From positions 2,931,501 to 2,995,500 of the forward strand of contig NC_013222.1 in the NCBI RefSeq assembly GCF_000024125.1: a stretch of DNA of 64,000 nt, given 5' to 3'. A program made the translations under genes and the position numbers. The notes beneath the pieces are model-generated. The model worked only from the letters and a program-made list of their open reading frames with translations, did no database searches and was not told the DNA's origin. Positions 9,195 through 17,357 of this stretch are shown here, piece by piece (position 1 is the stretch's first letter; every line of letters starts with the position of its first letter). This stretch comes from Robiginitalea biformata HTCC2501 (GTDB taxonomy: Bacteria; Bacteroidota; Bacteroidia; Flavobacteriales; Flavobacteriaceae).

Positions 9195-9309
9195 GGGCGG
9201 GAACTCGTAATTTGAAAAAATAAGGATGTTTTCGGAAATACGAGGTGACCCTCCGGGAGAAAAGTCCAGAAATTCCGGTTGGAGCCGCCAATAAGGTTCC
9301 TGGAGCGTA

Positions 9310-9435
9310 TCAGTGCTTCATACGCAGCTGTCGTTCGGCTTTCTTGGTTTTTTGCAGGGAATGATGGGCCTGGTATACCATCACGGCAGAAAGTGCCATT
9401 GCGGTAATACCAAGGGAAAATAACAGGATTTCCAT
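9310..9435 (-). CDS. 41-residue single-span membrane protein
   Basis: A short frame with ATG and TGA encodes one N-terminal membrane helix (MEILLFSLGITAMALSAVMV), then a basic cytoplasmic tail (HHSLQKTKKAERQLRMKH). The composition, hydrophobic then strongly basic, is that of a real small membrane protein rather than random sequence. It lies upstream of the glycosyltransferase gene on the same strand with a 115-base gap. I cannot assign a role. Confidence 0.5.
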   Translation of the reverse strand: MEILLFSLGITAMALSAVMVYQAHHSLQKTKKAERQLRMKH

Positions 9436-9560
9436 AACATATAGGTTTTAAGTTCCGGGCCTTTCGAAGGGGCGTCCGGCAGGCAGTTTGGGTTCTGGAC
9501 TGGGCAATATATAGATTCGCGTCCATAATGAACAATAAAAATTCACAGTTTTCGATGAAA

Positions 9561-9588
9561 AGCCCTGATTCCCAAAAGGATCAGGGCT
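9561..9588 (-). terminator. Rho-independent terminator for the TPR/DUF4331 operon
   Basis: A perfect nine-base stem (AGCCCTGAT / ATCAGGGCT) with a ten-base loop is followed, reading leftward, by TTTT. It lies 50 bases after the stop of the TPR gene. The rest of 9436-9638 shows no further gene. Confidence 0.7.
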
Positions 9589-9638
9589 TATGTGTAGCAA
9601 AATCAATTTGAATCCTAAAAACCTCCGTTTCGAAAATG

Positions 9639-10928
9639 CTACATCTTCAATGTCCGCAACCGGGACAGGGATTCCGGTCCAAGCTCGTATACGGCCTCCT
9701 CGAGTTCGGCAGCCAGTTGGGCGGCCCGGCCCTGCATTCCTGAAGCCTTGTAGATCTCAGCCGCGTACAGGAGCGTTTGGGGTTCAAAGGTCTTGCCGTC
9801 CACTTGTTCGCGGATGAGCTCGAGGGCCCTGGAGGTATCGCCGTTTCGAAAGTAGGCATAGGCCAGCAGGCCATGGGTTTCCGGGGTTGGCCGATTGTTG
9901 ACCTCGCGCCGTGCCAGGTCCAGGGCCTTGCCAACCTGCCCGGTCGATTCCAGGTAAAGCGAGGCGGCATGGGCGTTATACATATCTCCGTATCCCGGAT
10001 CACTGAGCAGGCTGGCAAAGCGGTCCAGATAGACCGACTGGGCCTGCAAATTTCCCTGGGAGGCGGCAATATCCGCCTGTAACAATGCGATATCGGGGCT
10101 CTGGTAATAAGTAGACACGGTATCCAGAATACGCAGTGCCTCTCCAGGTTGTTTTTCGTGCGAATAGACGATCCAGGCGATGCCCTTTTTGGCATAGGCA
10201 TTGGAGGGATCCAGCTGCAAGGCTTTCAGGTAGTGCTTATAGGATTTTTTAATTTCCCCTGCGTGGCCGTAGTAATCGGCCAGGTTCGTGTAGCACCATT
10301 GCAACAAAACGGGGTTCTTGCTTCGCCCGGCTGTTTCGGTTGCCAGTTCCAGTGTAGATATGGCCTTCGGGAGGTTCCCCCGGTGGTCGCTCCACTTGGC
10401 CAGGCGAATCAGGTAATCCATCCGGACCATGTCGGCAATTGCTTTCAGGTGCGTCTCGGCTTCTTCATATTCGCCCAACTCCATCAGGATATCGAATTGC
10501 AGGGCGTGGTTGGCCCGCATCCCGCTACCCATTGCCATGGCAGAGTCCGCCAGGGCGGCCGCTTCCCGGAATCGGTGTTGTGAAATGTAGTTTCGCGCCA
10601 GGGCCCGGTAAAAATCGGCTTTGCCGATGGCGGCAATTTCCACCCCGCGCTGCAGGGCCTGTTCCGCTTTTTTCAGGTAGTCGATGTTCCCGGTATTGTC
10701 AAACGCCCGGGCGTATTCGCCTGCGACAATTCCAAAACTCGTCAGCTGCAGGCTGTCCGGCCGTATCTTGTCGTTCCAGATCCGGAAATACTTGGATTCC
10801 GGGCCGGAAGGGGTCGCGGCTAGATAGGCGTCGTAGTCATTCGGATTCGTTATGCGTTCTTCGGCCTGATGCTGGCAACTGCTGAGCAGGACAACCGGCA
10901 ACAGGAATAGATACAAAGTATATTTCAT
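9639..10928 (-). CDS. TPR-repeat lipoprotein
   Basis: The start at 10928 (MKYTLYLFLLPVVLLSSC) gives 429 residues and a clean lipobox. A longer frame exists but has no signal logic. The mature protein is all-helical with tetratricopeptide repeats: typical A/G/Y/A spacing is seen in segments such as YLKALQLDPSNAYAKKGIAWIVY, MGSGMRANHALQFDILMELG and LAYAYFRNGDTSRALELI. TPR proteins are protein-interaction scaffolds. It is the last gene of a minus-strand operon behind the two DUF4331 genes, with which it probably works at the outer membrane or in the periplasm. Confidence 0.85.
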   Translation of the reverse strand: MKYTLYLFLLPVVLLSSCQHQAEERITNPNDYDAYLAATPSGPESKYFRIWNDKIRPDSLQLTSFGIVAGEYARAFDNTGNIDYLKKAEQALQRGVEIAAIGKADFYRALARNYISQHRFREAAALADSAMAMGSGMRANHALQFDILMELGEYEEAETHLKAIADMVRMDYLIRLAKWSDHRGNLPKAISTLELATETAGRSKNPVLLQWCYTNLADYYGHAGEIKKSYKHYLKALQLDPSNAYAKKGIAWIVYSHEKQPGEALRILDTVSTYYQSPDIALLQADIAASQGNLQAQSVYLDRFASLLSDPGYGDMYNAHAASLYLESTGQVGKALDLARREVNNRPTPETHGLLAYAYFRNGDTSRALELIREQVDGKTFEPQTLLYAAEIYKASGMQGRAAQLAAELEEAVYELGPESLSRLRTLKM

Positions 10929-11041
10929 GATTGAGGATTTCTGAGGTTCAACATGTGATGGGTGTGCCACCGCGAATAAAGAAGGGGAGGGCCGTCCGGG
11001 GACGGGGTCCCTCCCCTGCTCTTTTTCACAGCAATTGCTTC

Positions 11042-11821
11042 TTATTCAGGCGCTCCCACATAGGGGAAGTCGGCGCTGAGGGTAGCGGTGAGGGCTACGC
11101 CGTCCGAGGTGAGCCTGGGCAGGTCCTGCATCCCGTCGCCATCCACATCCTGACCGCTGAAGCGGTCGCCTTCCATCCCGCCGAAGAGCAGGATCAGGCT
11201 GATATCGATTACGTCGTCCTGCAGGGTCCGCCCGGTCAGGCCGATTTCATCTCCGTCCGGCACCAGGATCCGACCGTCATTGTCGTTATCCGTACCCGGG
11301 TCGAAGTAGGTGGTGCGGGCATCCGGCGCCACTTCAAGCACGTCCGCCGCCAGGTAAGTGGTCAGCGTGGTGGCATCCAGCCCCAGGATATTCGTTTCGT
11401 AATCCACATCGGCCGGGTCCAGGCCAAGCAGGTTGGCATATACGTCGTGATACGCTTCAAGGCGCGCCTCGAATCCCGCCTGGAATGCCGCGGTCATCTC
11501 TGAGGGTATCGTGACGTTGTGGGCGTCTTTAACGCTCGCTTCGCCTTCCATGTCCGCGCTGAGGACCGTGTTGATCCCGGGCCGGCCCATGTGGTCCTGT
11601 TGCACGTAGGTACCGCTGAAGTCGGGTTCCATCCCTTCCATACAGGGGGTGCAGCTGCCGCCGCAGTCAATTCCGGTTTCATCGCCGTTCATGACGCCAT
11701 CCGTACAGGTGGGGTTCATAACCATTTCCATTTCCTGCGGGTCGTCGTCGCTGCAGGACAGGGTGAGGCTCAACATTCCGATGAGGCCCAGGCCTGCTAA
11801 ATATCTATATACTTTCATCAT
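11042..11821 (-). CDS. DUF4331 C-terminal half as a separate lipoprotein
   Basis: The protein has 259 residues with its own lipoprotein signal (GMLSLTLSC). A cysteine-rich module follows at about residues 38-62 (CTDGVMNGDETGIDC, then GGSCTPC), the type found in Bacteroidota surface proteins. From about residue 75 the sequence DHMGRPGINTVL begins the second half of a DUF4331 protein, continuing to GRTLQDDVID and DFPYVGAPE at the end. The first half of the family is the gene 17 bases upstream. Function is unknown; the acidic loops (DPGTDNDNDGR) suggest calcium binding. Each part has its own export signal, so this is not a simple frameshift. Confidence 0.8.
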   Translation of the reverse strand: MMKVYRYLAGLGLIGMLSLTLSCSDDDPQEMEMVMNPTCTDGVMNGDETGIDCGGSCTPCMEGMEPDFSGTYVQQDHMGRPGINTVLSADMEGEASVKDAHNVTIPSEMTAAFQAGFEARLEAYHDVYANLLGLDPADVDYETNILGLDATTLTTYLAADVLEVAPDARTTYFDPGTDNDNDGRILVPDGDEIGLTGRTLQDDVIDISLILLFGGMEGDRFSGQDVDGDGMQDLPRLTSDGVALTATLSADFPYVGAPE

Positions 11822-11838
11822 TGTAAATTTTTAGGGGT

Positions 11839-12516
11839 TTATGATTTGCGGTTGGTGGTTACCCAGGTTTTGTACACAGGTACGCCCAGGGCGTTTTGTC
11901 CGGTAGGGGTACCCAACATGCTGTTGGGGATTTCAATCACAATTGACATGGTGTTGGCACCGTCAAAGGTATCGGTGGCCTCTTCCGGGGGAAGGAAGCC
12001 CTCGGGCGCCATACCGCCTATTACCGCATTGAACTGGAAGAAATCAAAATAGAACGGATCCTGTCGGGGACCGGCAAATAAACGGACGCCGTCTGAGGTC
12101 GTTTCTACCGTGGCGGATGGCCCGGAAATCGCTACGCTTCCAATCGGGTTGTCCGTGTAGATTCCGCTGCTCGTCCCGGTGGTCGGTGTATCGCTCATGA
12201 AAAAATACATCATCCCGCTCCTCGGGATTGCCTGGATCACCCGGTCTTCCACCAGGTCGCCGTCCAGGTCGATGTTGATTTCCGTCACGACATCTTCGTC
12301 AAAACTGCCGTACGCCAGGTCCGGCAACACATTGGATTGCAGGTCTACCACGAATACCGTGTTGTCCGACCCCTCGTTGGGCTCAAATGCAAAAAAATCT
12401 GCGATATCCGCTGTCGTACCAGCCGCGGAAGGGGCGTCGATGTGGTCGGCAGCCACAATCAGTGCGGCCAGGCCAACCAGGCCAAGCACGCCGCCGTAAA
12501 TGTTACTCTTTCTCAT
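11839..12516 (-). CDS. DUF4331 N-terminal half, secreted protein
   Basis: The protein has 225 residues with a signal peptide (MRKSNIYGGVLGLVGLAALIVAA). It is followed by DHIDAPSA and DIADFFAFEP, the signature that opens DUF4331 proteins. Later features are DLDGDLVEDRV, NPIGSVAISG, GVRLFAGPRQDPFYFDFFQF and the closing WVTTNRKS, which in single-chain members is followed by the RMGRPAINT part. That part is here encoded by the next gene. The function of the family is unknown. The gene heads a minus-strand operon with the C-terminal half and the TPR lipoprotein. Confidence 0.85.
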   Translation of the reverse strand: MRKSNIYGGVLGLVGLAALIVAADHIDAPSAAGTTADIADFFAFEPNEGSDNTVFVVDLQSNVLPDLAYGSFDEDVVTEINIDLDGDLVEDRVIQAIPRSGMMYFFMSDTPTTGTSSGIYTDNPIGSVAISGPSATVETTSDGVRLFAGPRQDPFYFDFFQFNAVIGGMAPEGFLPPEEATDTFDGANTMSIVIEIPNSMLGTPTGQNALGVPVYKTWVTTNRKS

Positions 12517-12685
12517 CTTTTAGTTTTTAGAGGTGATTCGCCAACACTTACGGAGGAAAGCTGCCGGGGTTCGGTTTAAAATGTTAAAATAACGTTAAAG
12601 CTATCTGCCGGGCACTTTAAATCAGCGGTCGCATACACCGGACATGGAAATAAAAATTAATTTGGCCCTTTAAATCTGACGGGTC

Positions 12686-13879
12686 GTGAATCCCTCTTCC
12701 TCGGGCTGGATTGAAAAATTCGGGCATCTGGCGTCCAGGCACGCCGAACCTTTTGACGATTTCGGGCAGCTATACCAGGCGCTCCGCAAATTGGGATTCT
12801 CCTATGGAATGAATATCGGCATCCCCTCCTTTATAGATCCCGCCCACAAGCTGACCCAGGACGAATACGCCAAGCTCAACCTTTTATACGGACTGTACGC
12901 CACCTATCAACTGCGCAACCGCACGGTGCGCTTCAACTATTTCCTGGAATCCGTTTTTAATTTTTACAAGGATCTGGAAGTAGGGCGCATCAACTTCCTT
13001 CAAAAAATCCTCAGCGGGAAGAAAACGTCCAGTCAACTGGAAAAACTCCTGGATTCCCGGATCTACCTGGAAGCCAATATGCTTTCCAAGACCTTCAACA
13101 GCATTATTACCAATTCGCTGTTGTTCGTGGATGTCCTTACCTACAAACACTACCTGGACGGACACCAGCAATTGCGGCTGTACGCAAGGAACCTGGAATT
13201 TGTGACCATCAACATCACCTCCCAGGCGCTTGGGAGCAAGAAAAAGAACCCCACGGACGAGCGGCTCAGGGAGTTGTTCCGGTCATCCATCACCTATATG
13301 GAAGATCAGGAGGCCGAACCGGACCTGAGTTACCGCGCCATGCTCGAGGACTACCGGGGTACGGGGGCCGCCCGGTATTTCCTGGATGTGGCCTGTCTGA
13401 CGGTTTGGGAAGACGGGAACCTGGAGTTCCGCGAATCCGATTTTGTCTTTCTCCTGGGGGAAGAACTCGGGCTGGACCGCGAATATGTCCGCCAGGCATT
13501 GGAAGATGTAACCCGGTTTTTCGGAAGCCACGCCGGGGAAATTTCGGTCCTCAACGACGGGCGGTTCTACGACGGCATGAGCCAGGTGGTCAACAAGCTG
13601 ATCCGGCGGAACAGCAAACGGCTGCAAAACGAATTGTCCCAAAGCAGGGAACTCATGTACCTGCTCTCAAAATCCACTGTCCGGGAACTCACCGAGGAGG
13701 AGAAAAGAAAGGTACAGGAACAGCTCGTGGATATCTTTAAGAGCATCCCGTCGCTCGCTATTTTCCTGTTGCCAGGCGGGGCCGTTTTACTTCCGATGTT
13801 CATCAGTCTGATTCCCCGACTACTTCCCTCTTCGTTCGACGAAAACCGGGTGGATCCGGAGGAGGAATTGGAGAAATAA
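12686..13879 (+). CDS. LETM1-related flavobacterial protein
   Basis: A GTG at 12686 gives 397 residues. The protein is mostly helical with YGLYATYQLRNRTVRFNYFLESVFNFYKDL near the N-terminus. Its C-terminal region LTEEEKRKVQEQLVDIFKSIPSL, then FLLPGGAVLLPMF, is the LETM1 ribosome-binding-like motif with a hydrophobic segment. Such proteins are annotated as LETM1-related biofilm-associated proteins in flavobacteria; mitochondrial LETM1 takes part in cation/proton exchange. Residues 90-200 may hold membrane-associated helices but no strong span is seen. The bacterial function is unproven. It converges with the LytTR gene. Confidence 0.8.
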   Translation: MNPSSSGWIEKFGHLASRHAEPFDDFGQLYQALRKLGFSYGMNIGIPSFIDPAHKLTQDEYAKLNLLYGLYATYQLRNRTVRFNYFLESVFNFYKDLEVGRINFLQKILSGKKTSSQLEKLLDSRIYLEANMLSKTFNSIITNSLLFVDVLTYKHYLDGHQQLRLYARNLEFVTINITSQALGSKKKNPTDERLRELFRSSITYMEDQEAEPDLSYRAMLEDYRGTGAARYFLDVACLTVWEDGNLEFRESDFVFLLGEELGLDREYVRQALEDVTRFFGSHAGEISVLNDGRFYDGMSQVVNKLIRRNSKRLQNELSQSRELMYLLSKSTVRELTEEEKRKVQEQLVDIFKSIPSLAIFLLPGGAVLLPMFISLIPRLLPSSFDENRVDPEEELEK

Positions 13880-13940
13880 GCGGTATAAGAATATTCTATA
13901 GTGGATATTTAATAGTTGTTATTCAGGTTTTTGAACCTAT

Positions 13941-14696
13941 TTACTCCAACCATAACTTAAAGTCCTTTACCCGTTCCCGGCTTACGATGATTTCGCGCTC
14001 ATCATAACGGTTCAATTTGATTTTAAGGCGGGAATTCGCATACGCGATGATGTCTTTTATGTGGTCGACATTCACAAAGAATTTCCGGCTTACCCGGAAA
14101 AATTTCGACGGTTCCAGTTCGTCTTCCAATTGCTCAAGGGTCGTGTCGAGCAGGTAGGTACGCCCCTCTTTTGTGGCTGCGTAGGTACCCTTGTTTTCCG
14201 AGAGAAAACATTCAATTTCGTCCGCATGGAGAATTTTAAGGTGCTGCCCCACCCGTGCCGTAAACCGCTTTTTGTAATCCCGCTCCAGCGGGTTGACCAG
14301 GAGCTTTCGGATGTCCTCAAAATCGACTTGCAAGGGCGCATTGGCCGCTGTTCGTTCCCGGAACTTTTTCAGGGACGCTGCCAACTCGTCCTCGTCGATA
14401 GGCTTGAGCAGGTAGTCAATACTGTTTAGCTTGAAGGCCTGCAGGGCGTATTCGTCGTAGGCGGTGGTGAAGATGATGGGGGAGCGCACCTCCACAGCAT
14501 CGAAAATCTCAAAGGAAAGACCGTCCGAAAGCTGGATGTCCAGGAATATCAGGTCCGGGTTGTCGTGCTTCCGGAACCATTCGATGGCCTCCTCTACCGA
14601 ATGGAGCAGGACCGCGGCAGTAACCCCGTGCTTTTCCAGCATACGGGAAAGGCGCCGTGCCGCAGGCTTCTCGTCTTCAATAATAATGGCGTTCAA
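13941..14696 (-). CDS. LytTR-family response regulator
   Basis: The protein has 251 residues. The receiver domain (residues 1-120) shows IIEDEKPAARRL (acidic pocket), NPDLIFLDIQL (phospho-acceptor Asp near residue 55), FTTAYDEYALQAF (Thr) and DYLLKPIDE (Lys). The LytTR DNA-binding domain occupies residues 150-251 (FFRVSRKFFVNVDHIKDIIAYANSR, EIIVSRERVKDFKLWL). It is the last gene of the operon headed by the LytS-type kinase at 17163, from which it should receive phosphate. LytTR regulators bind paired direct repeats upstream of targets; no such site was confirmed here. Confidence 0.93.
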   Translation of the reverse strand: MNAIIIEDEKPAARRLSRMLEKHGVTAAVLLHSVEEAIEWFRKHDNPDLIFLDIQLSDGLSFEIFDAVEVRSPIIFTTAYDEYALQAFKLNSIDYLLKPIDEDELAASLKKFRERTAANAPLQVDFEDIRKLLVNPLERDYKKRFTARVGQHLKILHADEIECFLSENKGTYAATKEGRTYLLDTTLEQLEDELEPSKFFRVSRKFFVNVDHIKDIIAYANSRLKIKLNRYDEREIIVSRERVKDFKLWLE

Positions 14697-14744
14697 AAGC
14701 GGTTGGTTTTATTGATGGAATATTGCGATTTCCTGAATATCAGG

Positions 14745-15059
14745 TTACTTGAATTTTTCGGATTCCCTCCGGTCCTTCTCCATATACTTCCGGATTTGCT
14801 CGTCTTCCCATTTTTTGCCGAAGAATGGGAGCCAGCCAAATACCTTGGCCCCGTGGAAAGCCAATCCGATTCCCCAAAACAACGGGGTGTACAGGCTATA
14901 CCATTGGAAGAGCGCCTGCCCGTCGTAGAAGATCCGGATGTTCTGCACAATCAGGAGCATTAAATTTATAAAAATAAATACGCTCAGGTGGATGTAGAAC
15001 CCCTTGATCTCCTCCACGCGTTTTTTTGCCCTTTTAAGCTTTTCTTCTGGTGTTTCCAT
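14745..15059 (-). CDS. 2TM-domain protein (copy 1)
   Basis: Starting at the ATG at 15059 (METPEEKL) the protein has 104 residues. A charged helix with AKKRVEEIKGFY leads into two membrane spans, about residues 26-45 and 62-82. The second span holds WGIGLAFHG, and a basic/acidic tail ends with KKWEDEQIRKYMEKD. All these elements define the 2TM family, a short Bacteroidota membrane domain of unknown function. It is the third and most divergent of three free copies between a kinase and a response regulator, with a longer loop between its spans than the others. Confidence 0.88.
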   Translation of the reverse strand: METPEEKLKRAKKRVEEIKGFYIHLSVFIFINLMLLIVQNIRIFYDGQALFQWYSLYTPLFWGIGLAFHGAKVFGWLPFFGKKWEDEQIRKYMEKDRRESEKFK

Positions 15060-15075
15060 AACTACTTCTATCAAT

Positions 15076-15114
15076 CGGCCGCTGTATGCAGCCGGGCCGG
15101 ACCCTTAACGGGTC
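15076..15114 (-). other. Two adjacent stem-loops between 2TM genes
   Basis: Directly after the stop of 2TM copy 2 there are two inverted repeats: CGGCC+GCTG with CAGC+GGCCG (15076-15099), and GACCC with GGGTC around TTAAC (15100-15114). No T-run follows on the minus strand, so they look like a processing, stability or attenuation element rather than a full terminator. Confidence 0.4.
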
Positions 15115-15416
15115 TATTCCCACCGTTTCGGATTGCGCTCCTCTTCTTCCATCAATTCCCGGATCTTGCGCTCTTCCCAGTCCCGTGAGAAAAACGGGTT
15201 CAGGTTAAAGGTATGGAGGGCGTGGAAAAAAAGCCCGATCCCCCATCCCAGGGCTGCCCAAAGGAACCATTTGTAGTCCCAGTACGTCAGGTAATTTATA
15301 ATTCCCAACAGGGTAATGACGAAGATATAGGATGCGACATTCCCGTAGAACTTCTTGAGTTCCTCCACGCGCTCCCTGGCGCGGATGTATTTGCTTTCCT
15401 TTTTGAAATCTTCCAT
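15114..15416 (-). CDS. 2TM-domain protein (copy 2)
   Basis: The ATG at 15416 (MEDFKKES) gives 100 residues. The order is a basic amphipathic helix with YIRARERVEELKKFYGN, span 1 (about residues 28-48), a short loop, span 2 with WGIGLFFHAL, and the tail RDWEERKIRELMEEEE. It shares with its neighbours the RVE..K-FYGN entry, the glycine and histidine in span 2, and the W-E-RKIRE-M tail. The function is unknown. It is co-transcribed with copies 1 and 3. Longer frames upstream overlap copy 3 and are not supported. Confidence 0.88.
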   Translation of the reverse strand: MEDFKKESKYIRARERVEELKKFYGNVASYIFVITLLGIINYLTYWDYKWFLWAALGWGIGLFFHALHTFNLNPFFSRDWEERKIRELMEEEERNPKRWE

Positions 15417-15441
15417 GGCGATTCGTTTTTTGGTTTTCAGG

Positions 15442-15723
15442 TTAAAATTCCTCCCGCGACATGTATTCGCGGATTTTGCGATCCTCCCATCCCCGGCCCA
15501 GGACCAGGTCGTAGCCAAATACCTTCAGGCCGTGCATCAACAGTCCGAACCCCCAGCCAATTGCGGGAAATAAAGCCCAGGGGAAACTGGTCGTCCGCCA
15601 GTTCAGCCAGATGAGGAAAGGGATAACAATCAGGTAGGTGATCAGGTTGCCGTAGAATCCGCGTATATCCTCGACGCGTTTCTTGGCGCGCAGGTAGCGG
15701 TCTGCATGTGAAAAGTCTTCCAT
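15442..15723 (-). CDS. 2TM-domain protein (copy 3)
   Basis: The ATG at 15723 (MEDFSHAD) gives 93 residues. The layout is RYLRAKKRVEDIRGFYGNL, span 1 (LIVIPFLIWLNW), loop RTTSFPWALFP, span 2 (WGFGLLMHGL) and tail GRGWEDRKIREYMSREEF. It is markedly closer to the 2TM domain at the end of the neighbouring kinase (which has RSTDFPWAIFP and WGFGVVMHGL) than to copies 1 and 2. That suggests a recent duplication of the kinase tail, or the reverse. A CATATTTG element about 25 bases upstream may provide an internal promoter. Confidence 0.9.
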   Translation of the reverse strand: MEDFSHADRYLRAKKRVEDIRGFYGNLITYLIVIPFLIWLNWRTTSFPWALFPAIGWGFGLLMHGLKVFGYDLVLGRGWEDRKIREYMSREEF

Positions 15724-15825
15724 TGTAGTTGTTTTTAGTTTCTGCATCAAATATGCAACGCAGGGCCCGCTAACTGAATTTATTCCGACCGAATTGTCGA
15801 AACCCGCTACCGAACCGCGGTGTAC

Positions 15826-17163
15826 CTAAAAATCGTCCTTCTCCATCAATTCCCGGATCTTCCGCTCCTCCCAGCCCTTGCCCCAAAGCGGGTTGTATCC
15901 AAAGGCCTCCAACCCGTGCATCACCACCCCAAACCCCCAGCCGACGGCCGGGAATATGGCCCAGGGGAAGTCCGTACTCCGCAAATTCAACCAGGCCAGG
16001 AAAGGGATCACGATGCAGTATGCGGTCAGGTTCCCGTAAAAGTTCTTGATGGCTTCCACCCGTTCTTTCGCCTTTAAGTAGCGCTTATCTTCCAGGTACT
16101 CCTCCTGACGGCTCACACGTCTAACCTGTCGGGTCAACAGCGGCAGGGACACGCGGAACGTTTTGTCGTCCCGGGCAATTTCCACCTGTCGGTCCGTCAA
16201 CAGGGCATAGCGCTGGCGGATGTTCCGAAGCCCCACCCCGCTCGATTTTTTTACCACGGCCTTCTCCTGCAGGTTGTTGGAGACCACTACCCTGCCGTCC
16301 AGTTCCCTGACGTGTATATGCAGGGGGCGGGAAGGGGTTACCACATTGTGTTTTACCGCGTTCTCCAGGAGCAATTGCAGCGAAAGCGGGACAATCCGGG
16401 CTTCCGGGTTGCTGCTGGCTTCGGGGATCTCGAAAACGATACTGTCTTCAAACCGCATCTTCAGGAGGCGGACGTAGGTGTGGGCAAAGGCGAATTCCTC
16501 GTCCACGGTGACAAGCTCCTTGTTTTTCTGCTCGAGGACGTATCGGTACACCTTGGAGAGGGAGGTTGTAAATCGCTGGGCCTGTTCGGGGTCTTCGTCA
16601 ATCAGGCTCGTGAGTACATTCAGGCTGTTGAACAGGAAATGCGGGTCCAGCTGGTTCTTCAGGGCGTCGAATTGCGCAGCGGCCGTACCTGCTATAATTT
16701 TCTGTTGCTTTACGCGGGTTTCCTGCCGGTACTTGTTGTAATAAAAAAGGTAAAAGATCCCAGAGACCACCAGGGCAATCAGCAGGGAAATCGCATAATA
16801 GTCTGGGGTCTGCCGTTTCAGGAAGGACCCCACCGGTTCCCCCATCATCAGAACATAAACCGTAAAATTGGCCAGGGCAATGGCCAATAGGGAAACCAGG
16901 GCATTGCCCGCCAGGGAAAGGGCCAGGTTTTTCCATTTGAAAATCCGGTTCCCCCAGCGCCTGAGGGCAAAGAAGATAACATAGGCGTTGGCCAGGTAGA
17001 TAAACAGCGTAAAGACCATGTGTTGTAAAAAATCCAGCAACTGGTCCATACTCCAGGTGAACTCCCGGCCCAGGAAATAATAGATTCCCAGGAAAACGAT
17101 GTAAATGGCCACTCCCACGACGCTCGCGCGGCCCAATTCAATAAAAAATCGTTTCCAACCCAT
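15826..17163 (-). CDS. LytS-type histidine kinase with C-terminal 2TM domain
   Basis: Starting at MGWKRFFIEL (17163) the protein has 445 residues. Four membrane spans lie in residues 10-150 (for example GVAIYIVFLGIYYFL, LISLLIALVVSGIFYLFYY-like). The His_kinase domain has the phospho-acceptor DPHFLFNSLN near residue 175. The ATPase domain has an N-box LQLLLENAVKHN and a G-box SGVGLRNIRQRY. After the ATPase, at about residue 350, a full 2TM domain follows (YLKAKERVEAIKNFYGNL, WGFGVVMHGL, WEERKIRELMEKDDF). The kinase should phosphorylate the LytTR regulator at the operon's end. Placing a membrane domain after the catalytic domain is an unusual topology. Confidence 0.9.
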   Translation of the reverse strand: MGWKRFFIELGRASVVGVAIYIVFLGIYYFLGREFTWSMDQLLDFLQHMVFTLFIYLANAYVIFFALRRWGNRIFKWKNLALSLAGNALVSLLAIALANFTVYVLMMGEPVGSFLKRQTPDYYAISLLIALVVSGIFYLFYYNKYRQETRVKQQKIIAGTAAAQFDALKNQLDPHFLFNSLNVLTSLIDEDPEQAQRFTTSLSKVYRYVLEQKNKELVTVDEEFAFAHTYVRLLKMRFEDSIVFEIPEASSNPEARIVPLSLQLLLENAVKHNVVTPSRPLHIHVRELDGRVVVSNNLQEKAVVKKSSGVGLRNIRQRYALLTDRQVEIARDDKTFRVSLPLLTRQVRRVSRQEEYLEDKRYLKAKERVEAIKNFYGNLTAYCIVIPFLAWLNLRSTDFPWAIFPAVGWGFGVVMHGLEAFGYNPLWGKGWEERKIRELMEKDDF

Positions 17164-17357
17164 AGTGCGCTTTAAATGTAGCAAATGTTCGGGGAGCAAC
17201 AGCCACCCCCTGCGAATGCCGGACAATTGCGACCCGGAGGCCGCGCATACGAAACCCGGAGGCATTCCCCACAGGTTCCAAAGAACCGGTATGCGCTCCG
17301 GGCCTGAAAATTTAACCCTCCGAATTGTCGGATCCGGCGGCTGAACTGTCTATTGGC

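Noticed and set aside
11822-11838. Possible frameshift dividing the DUF4331 gene
   Set aside because: The downstream half starts with its own signal peptide and Cys-rich module, which a frameshift would not create.
13880-13940. AT-rich gap with small AGGTT/AACCT hairpin
   Set aside because: The stem is only five bases and lacks a clear T-run, so I do not call it a terminator for the convergent LETM1-like and LytTR genes.
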